A stretch of DNA of 64,000 nt, taken from NCBI RefSeq assembly GCF_033807575.1, contig NC_084711.1:12400001-12464000 (forward strand), read 5' to 3'. This DNA comes from Cydia pomonella. Lineage: Eukaryota; Arthropoda; Insecta; Lepidoptera; Tortricidae. The notes below the pieces were generated by a model. It saw only the letters and a program-made list of their open reading frames with translations, made no database searches and had not been told where the DNA came from. Positions 34,601 to 44,867 of this stretch are shown here, one piece after another (the stretch's first letter is position 1; each line of letters begins with the position of its first letter). Both the position numbers and the translations under genes were made by a program.

Positions 34601-35428
34601 AATGATTCCAATGATTACCTCACTATGGTTATCAGAGAAGTGACACATTGACGGACTAGCTAACATAGGATCAACAGGGCTATGGTTCGCAGAATCTCTT
34701 TCAGAAATGCGTCTGGCTGGTTCTGTTGAGAACCTATTATTACTGTTGTCTCTACTATCATTAGATTGATTATCTAAATTATTAGTGTGTATATCATCTG
34801 TGTCAGCTTTTGTACTCTCCTCAACTGTCTTCACATCTGACAAAGCTGATTCCTGCTTCACACTAGATGTCTGAGATGTTTCTATTGATTCAGACATTCC
34901 ATTATAGTCTTCCACACTTGTGCCATTGGCAGATTTTAGTGACAAATTATCAAATTCATTTTTAATACACGCCATCTCGGATTGAAGCATGGATATCTGT
35001 TTTGGTGGTGACTCTTTTACAACAAATGAGGCCTGCTTAGTGCTAACTGACAATTTTTGGCTGCCAACAAATGAAGATTTCTTTTCTTTTTCTAGAGACT
35101 TCTTTCTTATTATCTTTTCAATCTCTATGTCAATCTCTTCATCAGTAAGCTCTAGTGGTGAGGATCTCTGAGAGCTACTGCCTTGAGGTAGAATGTCAAT
35201 TGGTGCAGATTTAATAATGGAGCGTTCTGCTCTACCCAGTGGAGATGCTCTCTGAGCTTCAATTTCAGCTTTTAAGACTTCTGCTAGTTCCTCCTGCAAA
35301 CTCTTTATCCTTTCTCTTCCACCTGGGTCAGATTTGGCAAATTCCCTCTTTTTTCGTAACCAGAAAATCCCAAACAGCACTGCTATAGATGGGACTGACC
35401 ACATAAACAACTGGCGACAAGGAACCAT
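22608..35428 (-). CDS. Akap1: A-kinase anchor protein 1 (KH and Tudor domains)
   Basis: A scaffold that tethers protein kinase A and RNA to the mitochondrial outer membrane. Coding exons on the - strand: 35428-34619, 34160-33920, 33670-33531, 33271-33094, 26445-26227, 23743-23610 and 22679-22608; phases agree and give 597 aa. Residues 7-24 are a hydrophobic anchor followed by RKKR, the mitochondrial signal-anchor layout. About 260 disordered residues follow, with acidic amphipathic stretches (RIKSLQEELAEVLKAEIEAQ and LTDEEIDIEIEKIIRKK) that are candidates for the RII-binding helix (inference). One KH domain carries the GKQG loop (316-319). A Tudor region follows (GHFFLQQPLHPTFPSL, then WYRAQV, VDFGGY and QIRSDFMTLPFQ). 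The last exon ends LNRELVDRGLAEWEVPADS. One KH plus this Tudor sequence fits AKAP1 better than Papi/TDRKH, which has two KH domains. The fifth intron would use a weak GTTCAA donor, chosen because phase and length then fit the family. Confidence 0.93.
22936..23468 (+). mobile_element. 'agggttccgta' lepidopteran repeat, Akap1 sixth intron
   Basis: It starts 'agggttccgtaccaaaaaga', then the characteristic 'gtccgtccgtctgtctgtc'. It ends 'acggaaccctcggtgcgcga' and a T-run at about 23468. Both termini are present, so the copy looks full length for a short variant. It lies between the last two coding exons of Akap1. Confidence 0.75.
23744..26226 (-). other. Akap1 fifth intron
   Basis: AT-rich and without recognisable genes. 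Both strands have a roughly 60-codon open stretch near 23782-23993, but neither resembles a known family. A 25785-25960 segment carries the 'gacccgccccggtttcgcgc' and 'gcatgaaaatccgttccgta' motifs of a repeat I associate with Lepidoptera. The rest shows nothing beyond AT-rich intron. Confidence 0.5.
27017..27567 (+). mobile_element. truncated copy of the 59.5-kb 'agggttccgtagcc' element
   Basis: Begins 'tttttagggttccgtagcc', then 'gtccgtctgtctgtccgat', and carries one and a bit of the ~285-bp internal repeats starting 'catcaaacccatacgtgtgg' (27259 and 27540). It stops abruptly at an ATT run, where the 0.7-kb uncharacterised element begins. The full-length relative is 59551-60630. Confidence 0.8.
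27568..28250 (+). mobile_element. uncharacterised 0.7-kb element, copy A
   Basis: Shares long stretches with 43000-44545, including a conserved reading frame across both copies (RLGYCK, VIEAGGD, TRWAPETAVVKTTRSNTGVS; downstream TANEGKPELRVLRVPLG). Conservation of amino acids in two diverged copies says it derives from coding sequence, but I do not recognise the protein. Near its start an 8-9 bp stem ('caccagct' with 'agctggtg') is preserved with different bases in copy B. It lies between an ATT run and the (AAT)n tail of the - strand LINE. Confidence 0.6.
28258..29950 (-). pseudogene. LINE reverse transcriptase with a single in-frame stop
   Basis: On the - strand the ORF runs 29949-28408 in one frame, interrupted only by TAA at 29418-29416. 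Recognisable reverse-transcriptase blocks: GRSPGHDGLSIEHLQNAG, NYRPISLATIVAKVMDGVLE, DGQFGFRPGLSTESAILV, then after the stop FLDLSKAFDMVSYEKLW, SYADDMVLLGP (catalytic YADD intact) and FKYLGHIVTEDL. About 510 codons remain. The endonuclease and ORF1 are missing (5' truncation at about 29950). The 3' end has AATAAA and an (AAT)n tail at 28268-28250. It lies inside the fourth Akap1 intron in the same orientation as the gene. Confidence 0.85.
29961..30024 (+). repeat. 64-bp direct repeat, left copy
   Basis: Identical to 31387-31450 over 64 bases (starts 'gatttgactcccatacaac', ends 'aatactgtcagtcca'). The pair brackets the + strand LINE fragment. The left copy is followed by 'gttttagatagcagccctt', and the right copy is preceded by 'aagggctattttcag'. 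Together these look like two halves of one small inverted-repeat element with 'aagggct' ends. Confidence 0.85.
30053..31257 (+). pseudogene. 5'-truncated Jockey/I-type LINE reverse transcriptase
   Basis: Two frames carry the protein. Near 30130-30230 come APLLFNLYIHDLP and the catalytic box SIYADDIALVA, then EVACFHLHNK and HPKYLGVTLT. After a frameshift near 30460-30520 the frame 30538-31257 continues with SLVYSAAEYCAPVW, HWLPVLSHIAPPQLRR, and a C-terminal Cys/His cluster (CDCGLEEQTTQHIVERCP). It ends at the stop at 31255-31257. Everything upstream of the palm domain is missing. Opposite in orientation to the neighbouring LINE. Confidence 0.85.
31387..31450 (+). repeat. 64-bp direct repeat, right copy
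   Basis: Exact match to 29961-30024. It is flanked on both sides by near-identical 'acacatatgaaatagtttat' segments (about 31330-31351 and 31454-31475), so a second, smaller duplication encloses this copy. Confidence 0.85.
31451..33093 (-). other. remainder of the fourth Akap1 intron
   Basis: AT-rich, with no ORF I can support and no clear repeat. It ends at the donor 33093-33092 of the exon 33271-33094. Confidence 0.5.
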
Positions 35429-38400
35429 CGTAATGAGCCACTTTTATCAACAATCTAAAACAAAAACTTTACTTCAGGATATTGTTAAAATCAGTTGAAA
35501 TAAAATATAAGACACTAATGATTGTGATGACTCATCATATAATTATAAAAGATAATTTAAATAAAATCAATTTTGCACAACTTTTAAACAACATTAAACC
35601 ATACAACAGTGTAAAATTTTATTAATTGGTGATAATTGTGAAGATTGCCTGCAAATTATGCACAATATATATAACCAGTGCATTATGCAGATTTATTTTA
35701 ATTTTTATCTGGTGCCTCCATACAGTAGTGCTAGAGATTTGTTTAATATATATTCCTAATAACTAGTAATCTCTTTAAATTAGTTATAATAATAAATAAA
35801 TCTAAAGTTATTTTAAACTGGATAATGGAAGTTGGTTTTTCATTCTGTCAGAAAGAAAATATACTTTGGAGGTATACTTTAGTTACTAAACTTAATGTCA
35901 TTTTGTAAATAAAAAAATATTATAAAACAATATTACAAATTATCTAACACCCACGGTAAGAAGCTCAATAAGGCTCAAATTTATATATATATATATAATA
36001 TTTATAAATACTTAAATACATAGAAAACACCCATGACTCGGGCACAAATTTAATATTCATGCTAATCACACATATAAATGCCCTTATCAGAATTAGAATC
36101 TGGGACCATCAGCTTCATAGGCAGGGTCACTATCCATTAGGCCAGACCGGTCATCAAAATGAACTTTAGGTTTAAATATTTTATTAGTAAAACAAAAATA
36201 CATGGTCATTTAGCCATGTTATTAATAAGATAATCCAATATCATACTACTAATAAAACAAGGCCATTCCACTACAAAGAGTTTACCATTTCTATGATATA
36301 TTTCTATCATACTATAGATGATATTTAACGAACTGCATGAAACTGTAATTTAGAATTGGGTTTTGGTTCTCTTTGCTGACCTGACGACATCACATTGATG
36401 GTAGCTGAGGTTTTAATTTAATTTATAATAAATCAATCATATAAATTAAATCATTGACACAAAACATTCACCAGCATGCAACCCACTTAGTAAGAAAACA
36501 ACCCCTTGAATTTCAACACTAAAATTTCAAAAACATCTAAAAAAGTTTGAAAGTATAGAAAATATATGAAGAATCAACACACCTACGCTCTGTATATATT
36601 TTCTATACTTTCAAAAGACCCAATATTTGTGCTGTGGTCAATACAAATGGCAAATGCAGAGATTTTGTTTTTTTTTCTGACTGAGGGTATCTCTGAACAG
36701 TTACAATTTTATCATAAAAAGATGGTAAAATGATCTTAAGTTTTTTTTTAAACTCTGTTAACTTTGGGGTATGGCTAAGTACATTTAAGGAAACAGAATG
36801 GCATAGTTTTTTTTTTGTTAAAAGTAATTAATAGAGTTTAGTAGAATAACCCTGGAAAGTATTGTAAGTAAGTTGTATTTTTTCATTGTATAGAATTTTT
36901 AGTACTATGATTGGCGATGAGGCTAGAATTGAGGATTTTTTTTCAATCTTGCCCGTGAAAGGGATAAATCCTCCAAACAATTGGAAACTATGCCATATCA
37001 ATGACATTTCAAATATCAATCATCCGAGATAGTACTTGTGTTTAGTGGGAAATGTGTAAACTCATACTAAACACTAATTAATATGTTAGCAAGCCCTAAG
37101 GCAAGTGTACACGCTCGTCTGGGCCTTATAAGATAAAAATAAATCATTGATTCCAAAATAGACATTACCAATTCCTTTGAGAAAGTGACTTGATTTAAAC
37201 TAGGTATGCACACTCAAAATTAACAGACTTATAAAAACTGTATATTGTAATTTTTCTAGAAATTTCGTTTTTTAAATCATGTTTGAAAATAAATAGTTCT
37301 GTACCGTTCTTTTTGCCATGTTTGACAAAAATATAGATGACAGGCTCACAAAATTATGTGCGATGCTTAAATATGAGATGCAGAATAGTTAAGTGTACTG
37401 CCTTAAATTGTTACTTACGTACCGAGTTGAGTTTCCTTAACCATGCACTAAACACATGAAAAGATGAATTAAAAGCCAGTCAAATTAGACACACTGATAA
37501 TGATATGAGGTGACACACTAAACACACAAAATGTAATGAGGGTAGAGATGTATTGAACATTTGAACAAAAATATTGTAGCAAATTATCAGCATTATCACT
37601 TAACTAAATACCCAGAGATTGATAGAAAAAGTAACTTAAATAACATACCAATTAGATAACCTTACTTAATCAAAACATTGATTTCCCTGCCAGTAAACTA
37701 CTTACACACAGAAAAGAAACAGAGATGATTTAAGTTAATGAAGAAGTCACACAATGAGCATGTGGCTTATAAAATCTAATAGAAGATAAGAAATTGACCT
37801 ACTTACTTTTGGCAAATCCATATTATTGTGTTTGCAACAAATCACATGGCAATTTAATGTGGGCGACTGAGCGCTTACTGATTTGTAGGTTATTGTCCTC
37901 AAAATATTATGTTTACTTAATAACGTAACAAACTGTCACAGCACAATAAGGAAAATATAAGAGCAACTATAAGAAGGATTTAAAATAATTGAGGTTAAAG
38001 ATATCGTTTCTCTATCTGCCGCGCCGGCACACCGTCCGTCAGCGCTCCAGGCGATATAAGCCACGACTCGTGTTATGCGACTATCACAATCACTTTCCAA
38101 CAACTGTATTTACGACACGTATACAGAGTAAACGCTCTATATCACTCATGTTACATAAAACAAGACCATATGTATCCAGTTTTTCGGCACATAACGAGTC
38201 CTCAACTGAGGGTCACGAGCAAATAGCAACGTACAAAAAAAACCTTCACGGGCAACACGTAAGCTAGAGGAATTTTAAAAAGGTTACGCAATTTTATGTA
38301 TGTCGTAAACCTAATAATATTAAGGATGTTATTATGCTCAAACTACTGAAACTGGAATAAGTATTTGTTTAGGTGTTAGTATTTAGTATCGTAATCTACA

Positions 38401-38480
38401 TCAAAACCCCATGACCATAATGTGGAATTAGCATTGTCGCCGGCAAATATCTAGCATACTTACTTTGAAACCACACAATA
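35429..38480 (-). promoter_or_regulatory. Akap1 5' untranslated and upstream region
   Basis: On the - strand an acceptor 'tttgttttag' lies about 30 bases before the Akap1 ATG, so a 5'UTR intron is likely. Candidate upstream donors reading GTAAGT follow exon ends at 37807 and 37419. A GC-richer block at about 38015-38080 could be promoter DNA. A SINE (35908-36155) and an inverted repeat at about 36548-36617 ('tttgaaagtatagaaaatat' arms) lie between. Exon use cannot be settled from sequence alone. Confidence 0.35.
35908..36155 (-). mobile_element. tRNA-derived SINE, copy 3
   Basis: Same family as 200-449: head at about 36085-36155, body with 'gagccttattgagcttctta', AT-rich tail toward 35908. 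The B-box has decayed (GATTCTAATTC where other copies have GGTTCAAATCC), so internal promoter function is doubtful. Confidence 0.8.
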
Positions 38481-38837
38481 AATAATGGATGTTATTCCGA
38501 AAAAACTGAAAAACAAGAAAATCAACGAGTTTACTGTTATTACTATCCAATTTCGCCTTATTAAAAATCCAACAGTCCACGTGCTCACAATGTTTTCCGA
38601 AGCACAACAAAATTCAATATGGCGATTGCAGTATGGCAACATCTATAAAAATTTTAAAGAGGCGTTTTTCTTAAATTATATTTCAAGCGTTTTTTCGTTG
38701 GTCCGTGGTCGTGTTTCGTTGGGTTGGTATACAGGTAGTTTATAATGATTTTATCTTATTTTCGTTCAATGCCGTTTCACGGATTAAGCCCGTACATCAT
38801 AGCTAAGGGCCTACCGGTAAATAGGGACCGTGCGTGT

Positions 38838-39070
38838 TGGAGGGTCTGCCATCTTGTGGTCTGAATCGGAACCATAAACAGGCACATTTACACGTCAAGT
38901 GTTTTCTTTGTTTGAGGGTCTGCCATCTTGTGGTCTGAATCGGAACCATAAACAGGCACATTTACACGTCAAGTGTTTTCTATTGTGCATAGTAGGTTCT
39001 GCCATCTTGTGGGCTACATCGGAACAAAAAACATCACATTTACGCCTCGCGCCAAAAATCTGACGGCTCC
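38838..39070. repeat. tandem repeat, two near-identical 74-bp units and a diverged third
   Basis: Units start 'agggtctgccatcttgtggt' at 38841 and 38915, and a degenerate third at 38994. Each has 'ctgaatcggaaccataaac' and 'acatttacacgtcaagtg'. Units one and two are almost identical, so the expansion is recent. It lies upstream of Akap1. Confidence 0.8.
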
Positions 39071-39099
39071 TGTGCTGCCTCCTATTGGGAGCGTGCACG

Positions 39100-40900
39100 A
39101 CTGTCACGCAACCTAGTGTCCGCAATTCTAGGGGAAAACGTCAATTCACTACATCTTATAAAACTACTCCAAAACTAAAAACTACTGAACGGATTTTCAT
39201 ACGACTTTCATCTATCAATAGAGTGATTCTTGAGGAAGGCTTAAGTATATAACTTGTAAAGGTTTTATGTAAATTGATTGAAATATAACGATGTTGTCGG
39301 AAAAAATCACGCTGGCTAGGAGCTTTAATCGAAAACGCTGCCTAATCCGTTTGAGCTATAACAACACACTGTATGGTGGGGTTGTTTCTCATTCATAGGT
39401 CTACAAAAAAGTCCGCGATGTGAAATGTCTATCTTTTAAGGATAACTTACTATATCCATTCTTAACTTCTAGATAAAGATCACGTAATTTGTGGCATTTG
39501 CAAAGCTATTTACATGGATACATTATTAACAATTATCAAAATAAATACGTTAGTTATATTAAGCATTTCATACAGATTACAATGGTTCCTTACACCATAC
39601 AATTTAAAGGAATATTTCAGGAGTAATCGTAAATCAAAGTTTCATTTCGAGCCATATAATTGTACGAAATGTTAAAGACGCTATCCGCAGTTAGTTCAAA
39701 TTTTTACCACCTTATGCGCTGGGATCGCTTTACTTACCCCCGCCATGCACTTCGCACGGTCCCATCGCTCCCTATAGCCGAGTAAGCATGGTCAAAAAAT
39801 TAATTTCCTTTTACTGGATTATTAACCTATATATATATGTAGTGCTTTCACCAAAAATTAAGCCACAAATGCTTTAGTTAAAAAAAAAACTAAAATTTAT
39901 TTTATTTTATTATTACAGCCAAAGTAATAATCCGATTTCCTTGTAATTTCGGTGTGTTGACCTTAATTGTATAAGCTCGTTTACTGAAAAAATTATCTCT
40001 TGAAAAAATAGTAAAACTTTGAGTTGAAAGTTTTCAGAAATAAAAATTACGTGCGAGATTGCGACTGTTATCAAATTTACTTACATATTTCATGTACAAT
40101 TTAATAATGTATAACATATATATTTTTCAAAAAATAAATCGGGATTAACAGTGTGAAAAACTCGAATAGCTGCCTACGCCCATGTTTACTGCTGATAGCA
40201 CTCGCGGCTCGCCTCCTCCTGTAGTATATTTGTTTTATGATGTTTTATGTACACTATTGGTTTTATGATGTTTCCTTGGATAAAATTGGAAAACAAATAG
40301 CAATTTGTATATTTATTTATATATCGGGGATCTCGGAAACGGCTCTAACGATTACGATGAAATTTGCTATATGGGGGTTTTCGGGGGCGAAAAATCAATC
40401 TAGCTAGCTAGGTCTTATCTCTGGGACAACGCGCATATTTGAGTTTTTATATTTTTGCCGAGCAAAGCTCGGTCTCCCAGATATTGAGATTTAAATGAGA
40501 CCTCATTGAGCAGATTCTAGAACCTCTTTTACCTAACACTTAAGAGCCCTTATTCCTTGGAGCGTTCTCCGATTTCACGAAATAGCACTAGATAGATGGC
40601 GTTGGCGCTCGGTACGCGAGCGCCGGCAACCCGACGCGCGTTTTAATGCAGACAAGAATAATCTTGATAGTTTTCAATATATTTTCAAGCAACATTAATT
40701 TTAGTGTTATATTATATGGGCACTCTTAACACTCTTTATTTTGTTTTATATGCACAGTAGTAGTGTACAGAGTGTACTATAACCCTTGCTCATTATTCTA
40801 TCTCTTTCACACCAATGGAAAATGAAATAGATAGTAAATGACTGCAGGTATAAATAAAGAACATGCGCTTATGGCTAAATTTGCAGAAAGTCACAGCATG
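39100..40900. other. intergenic, repeat-derived
   Basis: No gene. The stretch 39165-39280 contains 'actgaacggattttcatacg', and 40310-40500 contains 'ggatctcggaaacggctcta' with 'ccgagcaaagctcggtctcc'; both resemble interspersed repeats I associate with Lepidoptera. The remainder is AT-rich with nothing I can name. Confidence 0.45.
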
Positions 40901-40923
40901 AATTGTGTTGGCTAAGCACCTAG

Positions 40924-41027
40924 GGTGCCTAGCCAAGATGCCAATCGTTTACGCTAAGACAACGAAGCACTATCTGTCTCTCTATCGCACTAATATGCGC
41001 AAACGATTGGCATCTTGGCTAGCCAGC
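40924..41027. mobile_element. MITE with 'gcctagccaagatgccaatc' arms
   Basis: Left 'gcctagccaagatgccaatc' plus 'gttt' is complementary to right 'aaac' plus 'gattggcatcttggctagc'. The two arms enclose about 55 bases. A related half-site occurs at 44850-44885 and a weaker one at about 53930-53960. Confidence 0.7.
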
Positions 41028-41104
41028 ATATATGCGTAGCGATGTTACGTAAGCATTTGCTAAAACAAGAGCTCGAATAAATCCATCATTATTATATTTA
41101 TAGT

Positions 41105-41261
41105 CAGGCGCGGATACAAGATTTGGCTTAGGGGGGGGCCATTTTGAGAAAATCATATATTTTTGGTAAAAAATAAAATTTACTCAATTTAGTAATGTGA
41201 GAGCCAGGGTTTTAGGGGGGGGCCATTGCCCCTATGGCCCCCCCCCTTGTATCCGCGCCTG
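41105..41261. mobile_element. MITE with 16-bp perfect TIR 'caggcgcggatacaag'
   Basis: Left 'caggcgcggatacaag' equals the reverse complement of right 'cttgtatccgcgcctg'. Next to each terminus are G- or C-runs ('ggggggggccatt' / 'ggccccccccc'). No ORF. Confidence 0.8.
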
Positions 41262-41581
41262 TTTATAGTATGTATTCTATAAATATGTGGTAGTTTATTG
41301 TTATTATTTATTTATGTAGTTCATAGAAATTTTTATTCATTCAATTTTTTTTTCTCTGCACCAATTCTAGGTATCTCTGTTTGGCCCTATGGTTGACTGG
41401 TAGAGAATGGCATTTGGCATTAAGTCCGCCATTTGTATATTGTTGTATATATTTTGTGCAATAAAGTTTAAATAAATACGGTAAACCGTATGTGAGAAAA
41501 TATCGAATCGAATACTCGCCGTGTGAACCAGGGATGAACGGATTTGGTTTTATCGGAACCGGAACCAGAATCGGCCGAACC

Positions 41582-41835
41582 GTTTTGGCCTAGTGGGTGA
41601 CCCTGCCTATGAAGCCGATGGTTTTGGGTTCAAAGTGTCCAAATGCCGGTAAAGTACTTGTGTGATGAGCATGAATATTTGTTCCTGAGTCTTGGGTGTT
41701 TATTCTAGTTTACTATGTATTTAAGTATTTATTTATTATTTACATCGTTGTCTGGGTACCCATAACACAAGCCTTCTTGAGCTTACTGTAGGGCTTAGTC
41801 AATTTGTGTAATAATGTCCTATAATATTTATTTAT
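41582..41835 (+). mobile_element. tRNA-derived SINE, copy 4 (plus orientation)
   Basis: Head 'tggcctagtgggtgaccctg' and a damaged B-box region (GGTTCAAAGTG), then the family body and 'atatttattta' tail ending at about 41835. It is nested in the hAT-like element, just inside its left terminus. Confidence 0.85.
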
Positions 41836-41864
41836 CTTGGGTCTTAGGCATTTTATAATATGAA

Positions 41865-42965
41865 TATGACACCTATATTAGTAAACCAGGAAACCATTGA
41901 GTATGTGGATGAATACAAACATATATTTAGGACAAACAATATCCATGGATGGAACCAGATGGAGAAAGAGATTGCTAGAAGAACAACTAACGCATGAAAA
42001 CGGTATTGGTCAATGAGAGAAGTTATGAAGAACAAAGAAATTAGTGTAGCTACAATGAGGAAGTTGTTTAATACATGCATTTTACCAGTCTTAACCTACG
42101 GCAGCCAAACTTGGACTCTAACTAAGAGCAACTTAACAAACTGCAAGTATGTCAAAGGTCCATGGAAAGAAGCATGATTGGAGTTAAACTGAAAGATAGA
42201 ATCAGAAACAAGTTTATTAGATCCAAAACAAATTAAAAAAGATCAAATATAGGGGTCTCGGCCCCGAATACGATTTCGTACCTTTTGGCGTCGAGACCCT
42301 TGGCCCGTGGGGTCCGAATGCATCTACACTATTTAAGGATTTAGCCAAAAAAATAGAAGACGCTACCGGTGATCGTAGAGCTGGCAGCTTCCTCGCACAG
42401 AGAATAAGTATTGCGATACAACGAGGAAATGCTGCCAGCATCTACGGCACCATGCCGCAGGGGGATAGTTTTTAATTATTTATTTTAAGATTAGTTTTAT
42501 TTATTTTTAGATTTAGATATTAAGTTTTATATGTATTATGTTGTTATTCCCAAATGAAACATGTGATTATAAGATTATATAAATTAAACATGTGTGGAAG
42601 ATGTAACAATTAAAGTTAAAAGTTAAAACAGTCAAATGAAGGTGGACAGCACATATAATCAGGGGCAAAGAGAAATGGAGTAAGAGAATTATATGGTGGT
42701 TTCTAAAAGATAGAAAAAGGAAACATGGACCACCAAAAATAAGATGGGAAGACGAAATCGTAAAATTCGCAAGGAGGCACTGGACCAGACTGGCGAGAGA
42801 TAGAAGAAAATGGAAAGGGATGGAAGAGGCCTTTGCCAAATGGCATACAGACCAAACCGATGTTGTCTGAAATAGTAATTTTTATGTGAAACTACATATC
42901 TGATAAGAAATGTACAATTTAAACTTGAAAATGTAAAAATTGTCTGAATAAAAGGCTTATATTAT
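41865..42965 (+). pseudogene. RTE-type LINE 3' end, interrupted
   Basis: Recognisable RTE reverse-transcriptase C-terminal blocks: EYVDEYKHIF, NNIHGWNQMEKEIARRTTN, KRYWSMREVMKNKEISVATM, CILPVLTYGSQTWTLTKS and GVKLKDRIRNKFIRSKT, up to about 42229. After the inserted tail (42230-about 42560) it continues with KWRWTAHIIRGKEKWSKRI, RKHGPPKIRWEDEIVKFAR and WKGMEEAFAKWHTDQTD, stop at about 42870. It contains stops and frame breaks, so it is inactive. Confidence 0.8.
42230..42475 (+). mobile_element. C-terminal fragment of an invertebrate retroelement ORF
   Basis: An 81-codon stretch to a stop at 42473-42475 reads FVPFGVETLGPWGPN, EDATGDRRAGSFLAQRIS and IAIQRGNAASIYGTMP. I recall this as the extreme C-terminus of a family of invertebrate reverse-transcriptase-linked ORFs. 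The nuclease-like segment of the same type of ORF lies separately at 44868-45222. It sits inside the RTE LINE, so it is younger. Confidence 0.6.
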
Positions 42966-42999
42966 TATAATATGAATATATTTATCTCCCTGGATTTCA

Positions 43000-44545
43000 C
43001 GGGCCTATAAATCCCGGTCCCCAGGTACCGCTGGTGTGATGTCGTGGAGGCGGACCTGCGTCCATGATTTAAGATTATTTTTGGATCGCTGAGCCAAAGC
43101 AGTTAGTTAGTTATAAATCCCGGTCTTTTGATAGGCTTGCGCGGGGATATAGATCCAACATGTAAAGGCCCCTTGGAGAGCTTTAATGTCATGTAGAACG
43201 CCTGCTGAAACCCGTTCACAGGCGCAACAATAGACACCCATGAACCGGTCGCAGCAGGCATTGGGACTATTGTAGAAAAAGTGAACAGTAAAACAGTCTA
43301 TGGATTGAAGTTTGGGTGGACAATGAGACTGGGTTATTGCAAAGACGTCCGAACACCTGCTCTAACAATGTTTTCACTAGTAATCGAGGCAGGCGGTGAC
43401 TCGCCGCCCACTAGATGGGCCCCTGAAACTGCCGTCGTGAAGACGACCAGGAGCAACACCGGTGTGAGCAGCTCAGGAGTGTAGAGATCGAGAGGAGTAC
43501 GCCGCTTTCTAAACAGAGGCTAATAACCAGTGATCGGTTATTTGGATTCTCCCTCGCGGGATATCAAGCAGAAAAGTTAATATAGATACGACAGTTTCCC
43601 GCGATACCGAACAAACCGTACAAAAATAAAACAATTTAAATTATCTCTAAGGAATTTTTTACTCTTACATGGCAACCAGTTGAGACAAAAACTTCTATTC
43701 TTTTCCTAATCTCAACATTTTATTTAAAGCAAAATATATTAAAACCTCCACAAAGTATTAGCTTATATATCATGATGGAAAAAAACTTCAAAATCTTGAC
43801 ATTGACATTTCATTATTTTCTCTGGATTTCAGTTCTAATTATTTTTGGTGAGCAATAAAACCATTTGACATTGTGGACATTGTTCTTCTCAAACTACCTC
43901 TCAGTTGAAAGAAGTGTAATTCACTTTTTGATAACGAACTCATTTATTCAAACAATTAACCCGTAGTAATCATATATTAGCTGATAGACACGCGTACTTA
44001 TTCGCCGAACTTTTATCCAAACGGTACAAAATGTGCCGCTTTGGAGGCAGCAAATGAGCTGTCAGTGTAAACACTTGTGCTCATTTGTTCGATTTAGACA
44101 AAAGAACGGTGAGTAAGTACTCGTCTATCAGCTACTTAGATGTTTTAAAGTGTAATAAAATAACCACATTGTATTTTTTTTCCTTTTCTAACAACATAAA
44201 GCCCGGATTCCCGGGGCATATCCATACTAACATAATGATTGAGGTCATTCACCCCATGTCGAATCCAAAAAACCGATCACTGCTAATAACAGCCACTGTG
44301 CCAACTCGCGCCTTATGCAAATTTTCACTTCCACCCCTGGAGCATTTAGCACTAACAACTCCTCTCCGGACGGCCAATGAAGGCAAGCCAGAGCTGAGAG
44401 TTCTGCGGGTCCCCTTGGGCCTTGGGCTTGGGTTGTGTTTGGGTTCCTGACCGACGAAGACACGCCGGAGACGGAGATCCTGACCGACTCTCGAGAGTGC
44501 TCGGGTACGTGGGGTCACTACTCCTCAACAGCTCGCCACAAGCAC
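43000..44545 (+). mobile_element. uncharacterised element, copy B, split by a hAT-like insertion
   Basis: Sequence 43190-43519 plus 44291-44545 corresponds to copy A (27680-28240). The protein stretch VIEAGGDSPPTRWAPETAVV and the downstream ANEGKPELRVLRVPLG are conserved. The two halves are separated by the 755-bp element at 43528-44282. Copy B has a stop after SNTGVSSSGV. Outer limits are approximate. Confidence 0.65.
43528..44282. mobile_element. 755-bp hAT-like non-autonomous element with 8-bp duplication
   Basis: The terminal inverted repeats match at 21 of 22 positions (left starts 'cagtgatcggtt', right ends 'aaccgatcactg'). They are flanked by 'ctaataac' at 43520-43527 and 44283-44290. 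Copy A of the host element reads through this point with only one 'ctgataac', giving a natural empty site. No transposase ORF inside. Confidence 0.88.
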
Positions 44546-44867
44546 TTGATTTGGCTTTCGTTGTATTAGAAGTCTCACTAAAATACTGAATTAGTTTACA
44601 ATAGTTTATTTATCTTTGAGTTTTTTACAATTAAAACATATTGTATGTCTATGTTAAGCATTGACATCAGTTATAACTTCCGTTTCAAAAGTAACGGAAC
44701 CGGAACAGAAATGGATGTGTAATACCAAACGGAAGTTCCGACTTAACGGAAACGGAGCTCCTTAACATCCCTGGTGTGAACCTAGCGTAGCTCATCAGCA
44801 TCACTAATATGTAAGAGTTATAGAGAAACAAAGCATTTCGTTGTTGTAGCGCAAACGATTGTCATCT

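Larger units (their letters stand above)
41529..44773. mobile_element. 3.2-kb hAT-like element with perfect 8-bp target duplication, filled with nested insertions
   Basis: The termini are 'cagggatg' at 41529-41536 and 'catccctg' at 44766-44773, flanked by the exact 8-bp duplication 'gtgtgaac' (41521-41528 and 44774-44781). CAGGG-type ends and 8-bp duplications are the signature of the hAT superfamily. Subterminal 'ggaaccggaac' and 'aacggaa' motifs appear on both sides. Inside are a SINE (41582-41835), an RTE LINE tail (41865-42965) split by another LINE tail (42230-42475), copy B of the 0.7-kb element, and a second hAT-like element (43528-44282). No hAT transposase remains. Confidence 0.85.

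Noticed and set aside
38485..38745. 86-codon frame upstream of Akap1 on the + strand
   Set aside because: No recognisable domain, and there are competing frames on the other strand; more likely promoter DNA.
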